Source of the DNA: Clostridia bacterium
GTDB taxonomy: Bacteria > Bacillota > Clostridia > Oscillospirales > CAG-272
DNA: 64,000 nt
Direction of reading: 5' to 3'
Assembly: GCA_017455905.1 (NCBI GenBank)
Contig: JAFTLQ010000006.1
Location: 47,204-111,203, forward strand
Made by a program: the position numbers and the translations under genes. Below, one piece after another: positions 14,653-21,208 of the stretch. The notes below the pieces were generated by a model. The model did not search any database. It saw only the letters and a list, made by a program, of their open reading frames with translations, and was not told where the DNA came from. Position 1 is the stretch's first letter; each line of letters starts with the position of its first letter.

Positions 14653-14823
14653 TTGTCCACCCGTTGTACACCCACACGATACAAACCACCACAAAAGATA
14701 CCAACAAACACACAACATACGAGCGTAAAATCTGCATTTCCCGCGGATTTTACGCTTGTTTTGCAAGAAAATCGCCCACGCGCAGATAGCCCGGGGCACG
14801 TATGAAAATTCCTAAGGGGTAGT
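14653..14823 (+). repeat. Relic element end R3
   Basis: TTGTCCACCC (14653) and TTGTACACCC (14664), then CACACGATA, then the GCGTAAAATCTGCATTTCC block shared with R2 (14723), then the GATAGCC-GGGGCACGTATGA block shared with R1 (14782), ending ATTCCTAAGGGG, a possible att core. R3 joins features of R1 and R2, so all derive from one ancestral end. Confidence 0.7.
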
Positions 14824-14827
14824 TACA

Positions 14828-14895
14828 GGTAGATTTCAAATCATGAAGCCGTAAGGCTTCAATTCATGGCGGCTTGCCGTCAATTCATCAATTCG
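14828..14895 (-). repeat. Hairpin comb, linker ATGAATT
   Basis: On the minus strand short hairpins are joined by ATGAATT: GACGGCAAGCCGCC and GAAGCCTTACGGCTTC, with further ATGAATT copies. Same design as combs at 33346, 58884 and 63906. Confidence 0.65.
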
Positions 14896-14968
14896 CACGT
14901 GTGTTCACAAATGCAGTGCTTGTTAAATCTTAATTAAAGACACCAAAATTGATTGACAAAAGTAACTC

Positions 14969-15008
14969 AAAAGCACTTATGGCAAGATTTCCATAAGTGC
15001 CTTTTGCT
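14969..15008 (-). terminator. Terminator of the small Cys-rich protein gene
   Basis: CACTTATGG/CCATAAGTG stem with flanking AAAAG and CTTTT. Confidence 0.7.
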
Positions 15009-15056
15009 ACCTTCAGGGAGATGCTGAAAATCAGCAAATACAATGTTTCAAACAAT

Positions 15057-15260
15057 TCATACCGTGAGTAGTGGAGAAGCGTGTTTGCTTTCCCCTTCGC
15101 TTTTGGAATCAAATTCGGGAAAACAAAGCAAGTAGTAGTCACACTCGTCGCAACAACATTCAAAGCCTTGCTCTCCGTTGCCAAGACACACATTAGGCTC
15201 TCCCGGAGTCAGTTCTACTTCGGTAATATCGATTACCTTTTTGGGAATAACTTTACTCAT
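15057..15260 (-). CDS. Small Cys-rich protein, unknown function
   Basis: 67 residues; start ATG at 15260 (minus) after a GAGGTGA site. A cluster CLGNGEQGFECCCDECDYYLLC contains six Cys (metal binding or a redox-sensitive knot are possible), here on an acidic background; the N-terminus is VIPKKVIDITEVELTPGE. No signal peptide. Preceded by the structured RNA at 15282-15440 with its own promoter and followed by a terminator, which makes it a real transcription unit. Family not recognised. Confidence 0.6.
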   Translation of the reverse strand: MSKVIPKKVIDITEVELTPGEPNVCLGNGEQGFECCCDECDYYLLCFPEFDSKSEGESKHASPLLTV

Positions 15261-15281
15261 ACACTCACCTCATCAGCATAC

Positions 15282-15440
15282 AAAAAAGTGCGCCCCAAAA
15301 GGAACGCACCGAAAAAATGCATCCCCTTAGTTTGTTGTCACACAAATGCTCTCCCAACGAAGGTATGAGGAAAAGGAGAAAACACTTTTTACCAAAAGTA
15401 TTTTCCCTTCGTTGGTTAGAACATATGCAATTTGTGTGAC
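15282..15440 (-). ncRNA. Covarying structured RNA, copy A
   Basis: Read on the minus strand. P1 is GTCACACAAAT...ATTTGTGTGAC. P2 is CCAACGAAGG...CCTTCGTTGG. P3 inside is GAAAATACTTTT...AAAAAGTGTTTTC. A terminator hairpin GTGCGTTCC...GGGGCGCAC is followed by TTTTTTG. The same RNA occurs at 45879-46040; where the two differ in P1 and P2, both sides of the helix change together. The gene for the Cys-rich protein begins about 25 bases after the terminator. May be an independent sRNA or a terminator-type switch. Confidence 0.8.
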
Positions 15441-15446
15441 GAGAAT

Positions 15447-15475
15447 ATTTTACCATAGTTCTGCCGATTTGTCAA
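15447..15475 (-). promoter_or_regulatory. sigma-A promoter of structured RNA A
   Basis: TTGACA (15475-15470) and TAAAAT (15452-15447) with a 17-base spacer; the sequence around it (TTGACAAATCG) matches the promoter of copy B. Confidence 0.8.
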
Positions 15476-15514
15476 TATAGCTTGAAAATGTTACAAAAAT
15501 ATTCTTGCATTGAT

Positions 15515-15610
15515 GTCTTTAATTTAGTCAGTGCTTGCAAAGAAAAGTGGACGAGGAGTTTTAAACACTCTTCGTCCTTTTCCTTGATAAGCACTGACTT
15601 AATGAAAGAT
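15515..15610. repeat. Nested long inverted repeat
   Basis: Outer arms AGTCAGTGCTT (15526) and AAGCACTGACT (15589), extended by GTCTTT/AAAGAT; inner arms GGACGAGGAGT (15549) and ACTCTTCGTCC (15567). It could be a bidirectional terminator between uxuB and the RNA, or a mobile hairpin. Confidence 0.6.
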
Positions 15611-15627
15611 ACTAAAGCTGCATACGT

Positions 15628-15690
15628 GCCCTCTCACCCGCTGTCGCGGGAGCTCTCCCGTGGGGCGAGCCTAACGCTTGAAAGGGGTCA
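15628..15690. repeat. GC-rich palindromic repeat fragment
   Basis: CCCTCTCACCCGCTGTCGCG followed by GGGAGCTCTCCC and GGGGCGAGCC: a hairpin-rich block of the kind dispersed in Clostridial genomes. It abuts and partly overlaps the 3' end of uxuB. Confidence 0.4.
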
Positions 15691-16539
15691 GACACCCGAA
15701 TAGGCGGAGAAGCCGCCGTCGATCGGCAGAACGACGCCCGTGATGAAGCCGGCCGCCTTGTCGTTGAGAAGGAAGAGCAGACCGCCCTCCAACTCCTCGG
15801 TCAGGCCGAAGCGTCCCATCGGCGTGGCGGCCAGGATCTTACCCGTGCGCGCGGTGGGCGTGCCGTCGCGGTTGAACAGCAGCGCGGCGTTCTGCTTGGT
15901 GGAGAAGAAGCCGGGCGCGATGGCGTTGACACGGATGCCGACCTTGGAGAAATGGACGGCGAGCCACTGCGTAAAGTTGGAGATCGCGGCCTTGGCACCC
16001 GAGTAAGCGGGGATCTTGGTCAGCGGCGTGTACGCGTTCATGGACGAGATGTTCAGAATGGAGCATCCCTCGCGGCCGACCATCTGACGGGCAAAGGCCT
16101 GTGTCGGCAGAAGCGTGCCGAGGAAGTTTAAGTTGAAAACAAAGCCGACGCCCGACGCATCGAGGTCAAAAAAGCTCTTGGTATCGGCGTCGATATCGCC
16201 AAGCTCAAAGTATTCCTTGTCGGTCGTCGCGCGCGGATTGTTACCGCCGGCACCGTTGACGAGGATGTCGCAGGGGCCGAGCTCGGCCAGCACGCGATCG
16301 GCGACGTCGTAGCAGATGTCCTTGTCAAGCACGTTGCAGGCATAAGCGCGGGCAATGCCGCCCTCGTCGGTGATCTCCTTGGCAAACCCTTGAGCCGCGG
16401 GCTCGTTGAGGTCAAGGAGGGCAACCTTAGCACCCGCGCGGGCGAGCACCTTGGCGAAATAGCTGCACAGCACGCCGCCGGCGCCTGTGACGACGGCAAC
16501 CTTGCCGGAAAGATCGGTATTCAGTACGTTGTTTTGCAT
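15688..16539 (-). CDS. uxuB: D-mannonate oxidoreductase / fructuronate reductase (SDR type)
   Basis: 283 residues. Short-chain dehydrogenase: NAD-binding VVTGAGGVLCSYFAKVLA, catalytic Ser region LNISSMN and YSGAK, and C-terminal ITGVVLPIDGGFSAYSGV. The insertion ADTKSFFDLDASGVGFVF and the NPRATTDKEYF segment are typical of Bacillota mannonate oxidoreductases. Converts D-fructuronate to D-mannonate with NADH. Lies 51 bases downstream of uxuA in the same direction. Confidence 0.88.
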   Translation of the reverse strand: MQNNVLNTDLSGKVAVVTGAGGVLCSYFAKVLARAGAKVALLDLNEPAAQGFAKEITDEGGIARAYACNVLDKDICYDVADRVLAELGPCDILVNGAGGNNPRATTDKEYFELGDIDADTKSFFDLDASGVGFVFNLNFLGTLLPTQAFARQMVGREGCSILNISSMNAYTPLTKIPAYSGAKAAISNFTQWLAVHFSKVGIRVNAIAPGFFSTKQNAALLFNRDGTPTARTGKILAATPMGRFGLTEELEGGLLFLLNDKAAGFITGVVLPIDGGFSAYSGV

Positions 16540-16590
16540 GATATGTATCCTTCTTTGTTTGGAAATGAAAAGAAATGTTGTCGTTTCTTG

Positions 16591-17646
16591 TTATTTTTTC
16601 GCTTGATGCTCCGCCGCTTCGAACAGACCGTTGATATAGGCGGCACCGAGTGCGCGGTCAAACAGGCCGTAGCCCGGCTTGCCCGTTTCGCCCCAGATCA
16701 TGCGTCCGTGGTCGGGGCGCACGTAGCCGTCGTAGCCGGCCTCCGCTAAAGCGCGAACGATCTCGTACATATCGAGCGAGCCGCAGGAGCTGAGGTGGGC
16801 GCGCTCCTCAAAGGAGCCGTCCTCCATGATCTTGACGTTGCGGATGTGCATAAAGGCAATGCGATCCATCGCCGCATATTTCTTGACCATAGCGACGACG
16901 TCGTTGCTTGCCGCACAGCCGAGCGAGCCGGTGCACAGGCACAGGCTGTTGGCCGGGCTGTCCACGATCGACAGCAAGCGGTCGAGATTTTCCTCGCAGG
17001 TGATGATGCGAGGCAGGCCGAAGATGGGGTAGGGCGGATCGTCGGGGTGCATGGCCATGCGCACGTCGCACGCCTGTGCGACGGGGATGACGGCCTTGAG
17101 GAAGCGCGTCAGGTTGCGCCACAGGCCCTCCTCGCCGAGGGCGCCGTAGGCGGTGATAAGCTCGCGCACCTCCTCCTGCGTGTAGCTGGCGTCCCAGCCG
17201 GGAAGATGAATATCATCCTTCAGCGGGTCAAGACCGCGCATCTGCTCCCAATACATAACGAGGCTGGTCGAGCCGTCGGGTGCTTCACGGTCGAGCTGGG
17301 TGCGCGTCCAGTCAAAGACGGGCATAAAGTTGTATGTGATGCACTTGACGCCGTAGGCCGCACAGCGACGGATATTTTCGCAGTAGACCTCTAGCAGATC
17401 GTCGACGCGTCCGCGCCCGAGCTTGATATCCTCGTGCACGGGGATGGATTCCACCACGTCGAAGACGAGACCGTGTGCCTCGCACGCCTCCTTCATACGG
17501 CGCAGGCTTTCTTCGCTCCATACCTCACCGGGCTTGACGTCGTAGACCGCCGAAACGATCGAGCGCATGCCGGGGATCTGCGATATGTAGCGCAGGGATA
17601 CGGGATCGCTTTCACCGTACCAACGGAAGGACAGCTTCATATTCAT
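16591..17646 (-). CDS. uxuA: Mannonate dehydratase
   Basis: 351 residues, from ATG 17646 behind AAGGAG; a longer open frame upstream lacks a ribosome site. Starts MKLSFRWYGESDPVSLRYI and contains MHPDDPP, LCLCTGSLG, HIRNVK and VRPDHGRMIWGE, all hallmark segments of UxuA, including the metal-binding His/Cys residues. It dehydrates D-mannonate to 2-keto-3-deoxygluconate. With uxuB it forms the hexuronate branch; the MFS-GH2 fusion at 21209 may supply glycoside-derived substrate. Confidence 0.95.
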   Translation of the reverse strand: MNMKLSFRWYGESDPVSLRYISQIPGMRSIVSAVYDVKPGEVWSEESLRRMKEACEAHGLVFDVVESIPVHEDIKLGRGRVDDLLEVYCENIRRCAAYGVKCITYNFMPVFDWTRTQLDREAPDGSTSLVMYWEQMRGLDPLKDDIHLPGWDASYTQEEVRELITAYGALGEEGLWRNLTRFLKAVIPVAQACDVRMAMHPDDPPYPIFGLPRIITCEENLDRLLSIVDSPANSLCLCTGSLGCAASNDVVAMVKKYAAMDRIAFMHIRNVKIMEDGSFEERAHLSSCGSLDMYEIVRALAEAGYDGYVRPDHGRMIWGETGKPGYGLFDRALGAAYINGLFEAAEHQAKK

Positions 17647-17785
17647 AAAAACTCCTTGTCGAGGCTTCCTCCCTTGTGTAAAAAAGAAAGCAGGGCAGCC
17701 CCGTGTTTTTTGGTTTTCGGTTGTTTGCCGATGCAGGGGGACATGACCGTGCCCGTCGGGATGCCATGGGAGGCCCTGCGTATAT

Positions 17786-17814
17786 AGTATACCATAGGTA
17801 GGAAAAAGAATCAA
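17786..17814 (-). promoter_or_regulatory. uxuAB promoter
   Basis: TTGATT (17814-17809), TATACT (17791-17786), 17-base spacer. The leader is about 130 bases. Confidence 0.75.
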
Positions 17815-17884
17815 GTCCCATGCGCGCAATTTTTGGGAATCGGTGCCTGCCTGTCGGACGGTCGCCGCACCTGCGAGCGCTAAG

Positions 17885-17919
17885 AAAAAAGCGGCCGCGC
17901 ACGGTATGTGCGCGGCCGC
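17885..17919 (-). terminator. Terminator of the large lipoprotein gene
   Basis: Perfect 12-bp stem GCGGCCGCGCAC/GTGCGCGGCCGC with TTTTTTC on the minus strand. Confidence 0.9.
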
Positions 17920-17946
17920 TTCGTGTTTTATACGGTGGCTGTTTTT

Positions 17947-19851
17947 TTATTCGCCTTGCGTGACCTCGAAGGAGAGCGAAACGCTGGTGAGTGTGCGATC
18001 CGTGCTGTCGGGCGTCAGCGTCGAAAGATCGACGTCCTCGCTGCCCTCGGGAAGGGTGTACTCCGCCGTTTCGGCCGTTGCGAAGAGGAACATCATGCCG
18101 TAGAGGTTACCATCTTCGTCTTCCATAAGCATGATGGCAAACGGAGCCTCGGACATCGAAACGGTTTCGGTGTATACGGAGGCATAGCCGTATTCGGGTT
18201 CGATCTCCTCGTCCTTGTATACGCCAAGGGTTGCACCGTCAGCGACGGTATAGCCGTTGTCCTCCAGGATGGCTTTGTCGATGGCGGGCGTGTTTTCAGC
18301 AAAGAGCTGCATCAGCTCCTCGTATGCTGTGGTATCCTCCAGCTTCGTGGGAGCGAAGGTGAGATCGATGGAGCCGTCCATGCTGTCGCCGCTGATCGCG
18401 TAGGTAAAGCCGCCGTCGGTGACGGTCATCGTGCCGGTCATGCCGGGAACGCTCGTCGTGTAGCCAATGGGCTTGCCGGCCTTATCAAGATGGATGGTGT
18501 ACAGGAAGCTTGCCTCCAGCTCGTCGATGGCTGCATCGATCTGGGCTTTGACCATGGCGCCGTTACCGCCGTTCATCAGGTCGTAAAGCTTGGTCGTTTC
18601 GATCATGGTGGTGACCTGCGCGATCTGAGCCAACAGATCCTCGCTCGTGGGTGCCTGCTGGGCATCCTCGGAGGTCATGGACATCAGAATAAAGTCGGAT
18701 ACGGTGGTGGAGAGGAACTCCTCGTTTTCCAGCAGCTCCTCGAGCGATATGCCGAGAAGTGCATCCAGCGTGAAGGTGTCATCCTCCATGTATACGCCGA
18801 TGACGTCCTCGATAAGTGCGGCGATATCAAGGATATCCATGCCGGTGGTGTCTTCGACAAAGGCGATCGCGTCGGAAACGTCAACGGACAGCAGGACGGG
18901 GATGGCGTTCTTGAGGGTCGTGTAGGTGCCCTCGCCGCAGAGCATGTCGATGAGGTCGCTCAGCGTAGCGTCTGCCATCGTTGCGTTCCACTCGTGCATA
19001 ACGGAGAGATCCAGAACGACGTCCGTGCCGGTTTCCGCGCCCTTCACGGTGAAGAAGGTGTCAAGTGCCTGTTGCATCGCCTCGGTCAGTGCCGATGCAA
19101 GCAGCTCGGAGGCCGTCGTGTCGGCGGGAAGCATATCCTCGATGGAGGGAAGCTCGACGCCTTCAAAGAGGGGAGCAATGTAGGTTTCGATGACGGTCAT
19201 CGTCTTTCCGATGATGTCCAGCGTCTCTTCGTCAAGCAGACGGGTGGGATCGCTCATGATGGACTGCATCATGTTCGAGGGATTGACGAGCATCTTCGTG
19301 TTTTGGCTCTCACCGTCCCCGGACATCGTGACATCCATCAGGATCGCAGAGCCGGCCGAATAAACGTCGATCGTTATCTGCGTGTCATTCTGCTTCACGG
19401 TGATCGTACCGTAGGCGAAGATGCCGTCCTCGGTCGGATACAGGTTGAGATCGGCGTTGACGATCGCGGCGTTGACCGCAGACGAAGTGGCTGCCGGCGT
19501 CGGTTCGAGTGTGGACTGCTCAACGGACAGATCCTTGATAACAAGCTTCAGCCCCTCAGCCGTCTCGGGCATGGTGGGGAAGAGCTGCTCCACGGTGACG
19601 ATCGCCTCGCCGCAAACGCCGCAGGTGGCATGGCCATCGTGGCCGAGCGCGGGGATCTCTTCCGTGGTGGTCTCACCGCACAGCGTGCAGGTCAGCGTCT
19701 GGCTGCCCTTTTCCGTACAGGTGGGCGCGGTGTCCACGGTGGGATCGCCGTATGTATGCTCGCACGGTGTCACGCAGGATGCCAGCGCGAAGCAGGACAG
19801 CGCCGCGATCAGCACGCAGATGAGAAGTGTGCGTACAAGTGTGTGTTTCAT
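17947..19851 (-). CDS. Large lipoprotein with Cys-rich N-terminal repeat, unknown function
   Basis: 634 residues. Signal peptide with lipobox FALASC, then a segment CTLCGETTTEEIPALGHDGH that matches the TCTEKG...C-x2-CG-x-T...IPALGH motif found in many Clostridial cell-surface proteins. The remaining 550 residues are acidic, rich in Thr/Ala/Asp/Leu and without a recognised domain; the C-terminal third is beta-rich (GYTTSVPGMTGTMTVTDGGF). Anchored outside the membrane, perhaps a binding protein. Single gene with its own promoter and terminator. Confidence 0.7.
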   Translation of the reverse strand: MKHTLVRTLLICVLIAALSCFALASCVTPCEHTYGDPTVDTAPTCTEKGSQTLTCTLCGETTTEEIPALGHDGHATCGVCGEAIVTVEQLFPTMPETAEGLKLVIKDLSVEQSTLEPTPAATSSAVNAAIVNADLNLYPTEDGIFAYGTITVKQNDTQITIDVYSAGSAILMDVTMSGDGESQNTKMLVNPSNMMQSIMSDPTRLLDEETLDIIGKTMTVIETYIAPLFEGVELPSIEDMLPADTTASELLASALTEAMQQALDTFFTVKGAETGTDVVLDLSVMHEWNATMADATLSDLIDMLCGEGTYTTLKNAIPVLLSVDVSDAIAFVEDTTGMDILDIAALIEDVIGVYMEDDTFTLDALLGISLEELLENEEFLSTTVSDFILMSMTSEDAQQAPTSEDLLAQIAQVTTMIETTKLYDLMNGGNGAMVKAQIDAAIDELEASFLYTIHLDKAGKPIGYTTSVPGMTGTMTVTDGGFTYAISGDSMDGSIDLTFAPTKLEDTTAYEELMQLFAENTPAIDKAILEDNGYTVADGATLGVYKDEEIEPEYGYASVYTETVSMSEAPFAIMLMEDEDGNLYGMMFLFATAETAEYTLPEGSEDVDLSTLTPDSTDRTLTSVSLSFEVTQGE

Positions 19852-19892
19852 AATGTACCTCCAAAAAATAATTTTATTGTACTGCTACCTAA

Positions 19893-19921
19893 AGTATAGC
19901 ATAAAACCGAAGGTTTGTCAA
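19893..19921 (-). promoter_or_regulatory. sigma-A promoter of lipoprotein gene
   Basis: TTGACA (19921-19916), TATACT (19898-19893), 17-base spacer. Confidence 0.85.
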
Positions 19922-19965
19922 TGATTTCGTTCGTTAAAATATTGGAAACGTCGGTGGCCGCAGGC

Positions 19966-21045
19966 TTAGAGGTGCGTGGGCGTCTGCCCGTACAGGGCCA
20001 GGTAGCCGCGGGCCATCGTCTGTACCGAGAAGGCCTCGGAACGCGCGAGCGCTCCCCGACCGTAGGTCTCGCGCCGCTCGGCGGATGCATATACCTCGGC
20101 AAAGGCACGGGCGATCGCCTCCGTTTCAACGGGGACGAGGCGGGCATCCTCGCCGTCGCGCAGCATATCGGGCACGCCGCCGACCGCCGTTGCCACGATG
20201 GGAAGCGCACTTCCCATGGCCTCGATGAGCGTCATCGGCACGCCCTCGTACAGAGAGGGAAGGGTAAACAGATCGGCCTCGGCAAGGAAGGGATAGACGT
20301 TTGACTGCAGCCCCAGCAGATGCACGGCGTCCTCTAAGTTATGCTCGCGGATATACGCTTCGAGGCGCGCGCGGCCGTCGCCGTCACCGATGAGGCACAG
20401 CTCGGAGTCTCTGTGCTCCTCGTGAAAGAGGCGGAAGGCCTCCAGCATCCCCAGGTGATTTTTTTGCTCGTTAAACCGACCGATGTGAAGGATGCGGAAG
20501 GGGGTGTGCGCCGTATAGTCGGTTTTTTGTATACAGCGCGACAGATCAATACCGTTATACAGAACGCCGACGGCATCCTCGGGCAGCCCGTAGGTCGCCA
20601 CGACGGTGCGCAGGATCTCGGGGCTGAGGGCGACGGGGGTGACACGCCCCCTTTGGTACGCCCGACGGGCAAGGAAGCGATCGGCTCGTCCGAATTCCTT
20701 CTCGGCCATGTTGTGCACAGTATGCACCATGCGCCACGCGTGCCCGCGCGAGGCGAAAAGCACGTATTTCAGCGCGTGCAGATGCGTATGCACGGCGTCG
20801 GGGGACAGCTCGCAAAGCAGACGGCGAAGCTTTCGTATGATCGAAAGGTCAAGCCCCGGCTGCTTGCCGAGATACTCGACGCGTATGCCGTCGGCCTCCA
20901 GCCGCTCGGTGATGGGTGTGCGCGTGTCGTACAGACTGATGGCCGTGACCTCATGCCCTGTACGTTGAAGCTCACGGGACAGCTGCTCACACATGATCTC
21001 CGCGCCACCCATGGAAAAATCGGGAATGATCTGAACGATCCTCAT
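19966..21045 (-). CDS. Glycosyltransferase family 4 (GT-B)
   Basis: 359 residues. N-terminal acceptor domain opens with MRIVQIIPDFSMGGAEIMCE; the C-terminal donor domain has ILHIGRFNEQKNH and the E-x7-E type motif EGVPMTLIEAMGSALPIVAT. This is a retaining GT4, probably transferring a hexose from a nucleotide sugar to a surface glycan or lipid. Starts behind AAAGGA, own promoter, divergent from the MFS-GH2 gene. No polysaccharide operon around it. Confidence 0.9.
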   Translation of the reverse strand: MRIVQIIPDFSMGGAEIMCEQLSRELQRTGHEVTAISLYDTRTPITERLEADGIRVEYLGKQPGLDLSIIRKLRRLLCELSPDAVHTHLHALKYVLFASRGHAWRMVHTVHNMAEKEFGRADRFLARRAYQRGRVTPVALSPEILRTVVATYGLPEDAVGVLYNGIDLSRCIQKTDYTAHTPFRILHIGRFNEQKNHLGMLEAFRLFHEEHRDSELCLIGDGDGRARLEAYIREHNLEDAVHLLGLQSNVYPFLAEADLFTLPSLYEGVPMTLIEAMGSALPIVATAVGGVPDMLRDGEDARLVPVETEAIARAFAEVYASAERRETYGRGALARSEAFSVQTMARGYLALYGQTPTHL

Positions 21046-21083
21046 ACGATTCCTTTCGCGGCCAAGCCGCCTGTTTTTTCTTC

Positions 21084-21112
21084 ATTCTATCACAGAATGC
21101 ACGTGCTGTCAA
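21084..21112 (-). promoter_or_regulatory. Promoter of the GT4 gene
   Basis: TTGACA (21112-21107), TAGAAT (21089-21084), 17-base spacer. Confidence 0.8.
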
Positions 21113-21131
21113 GCCCGCGTGATATTCACAC

Positions 21132-21160
21132 TTGACGAACGGCCGTATCTGCGGTATACT
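21132..21160 (+). promoter_or_regulatory. Promoter of the MFS-GH2 gene
   Basis: TTGACG 21132-21137, TATACT 21155-21160, 17-base spacer; back to back with the GT4 promoter. Confidence 0.8.
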
Positions 21161-21208
21161 AAAGACAGAAGACTACGCTGACGCAAGCGTAAAAGGGAAG
21201 GTATAGCT

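Noticed and set aside
9790-14680. TTGTMCACCC repeats as a CRISPR array
   Set aside because: Repeats are 10 bases, in pairs or fours at 10-14-base spacing, without spacers of constant length and without cas genes.
15282-15440. Assigning the repeated RNA to 6S RNA or a named riboswitch
   Set aside because: No conserved core of a known class could be recognised by eye, and the internal layout (two stacked stems plus a side hairpin) does not clearly match 6S.
17908-19899. 663-residue plus-strand open frame
   Set aside because: Exact shadow of the lipoprotein gene 17947-19851, which has a signal peptide, promoter and terminator.
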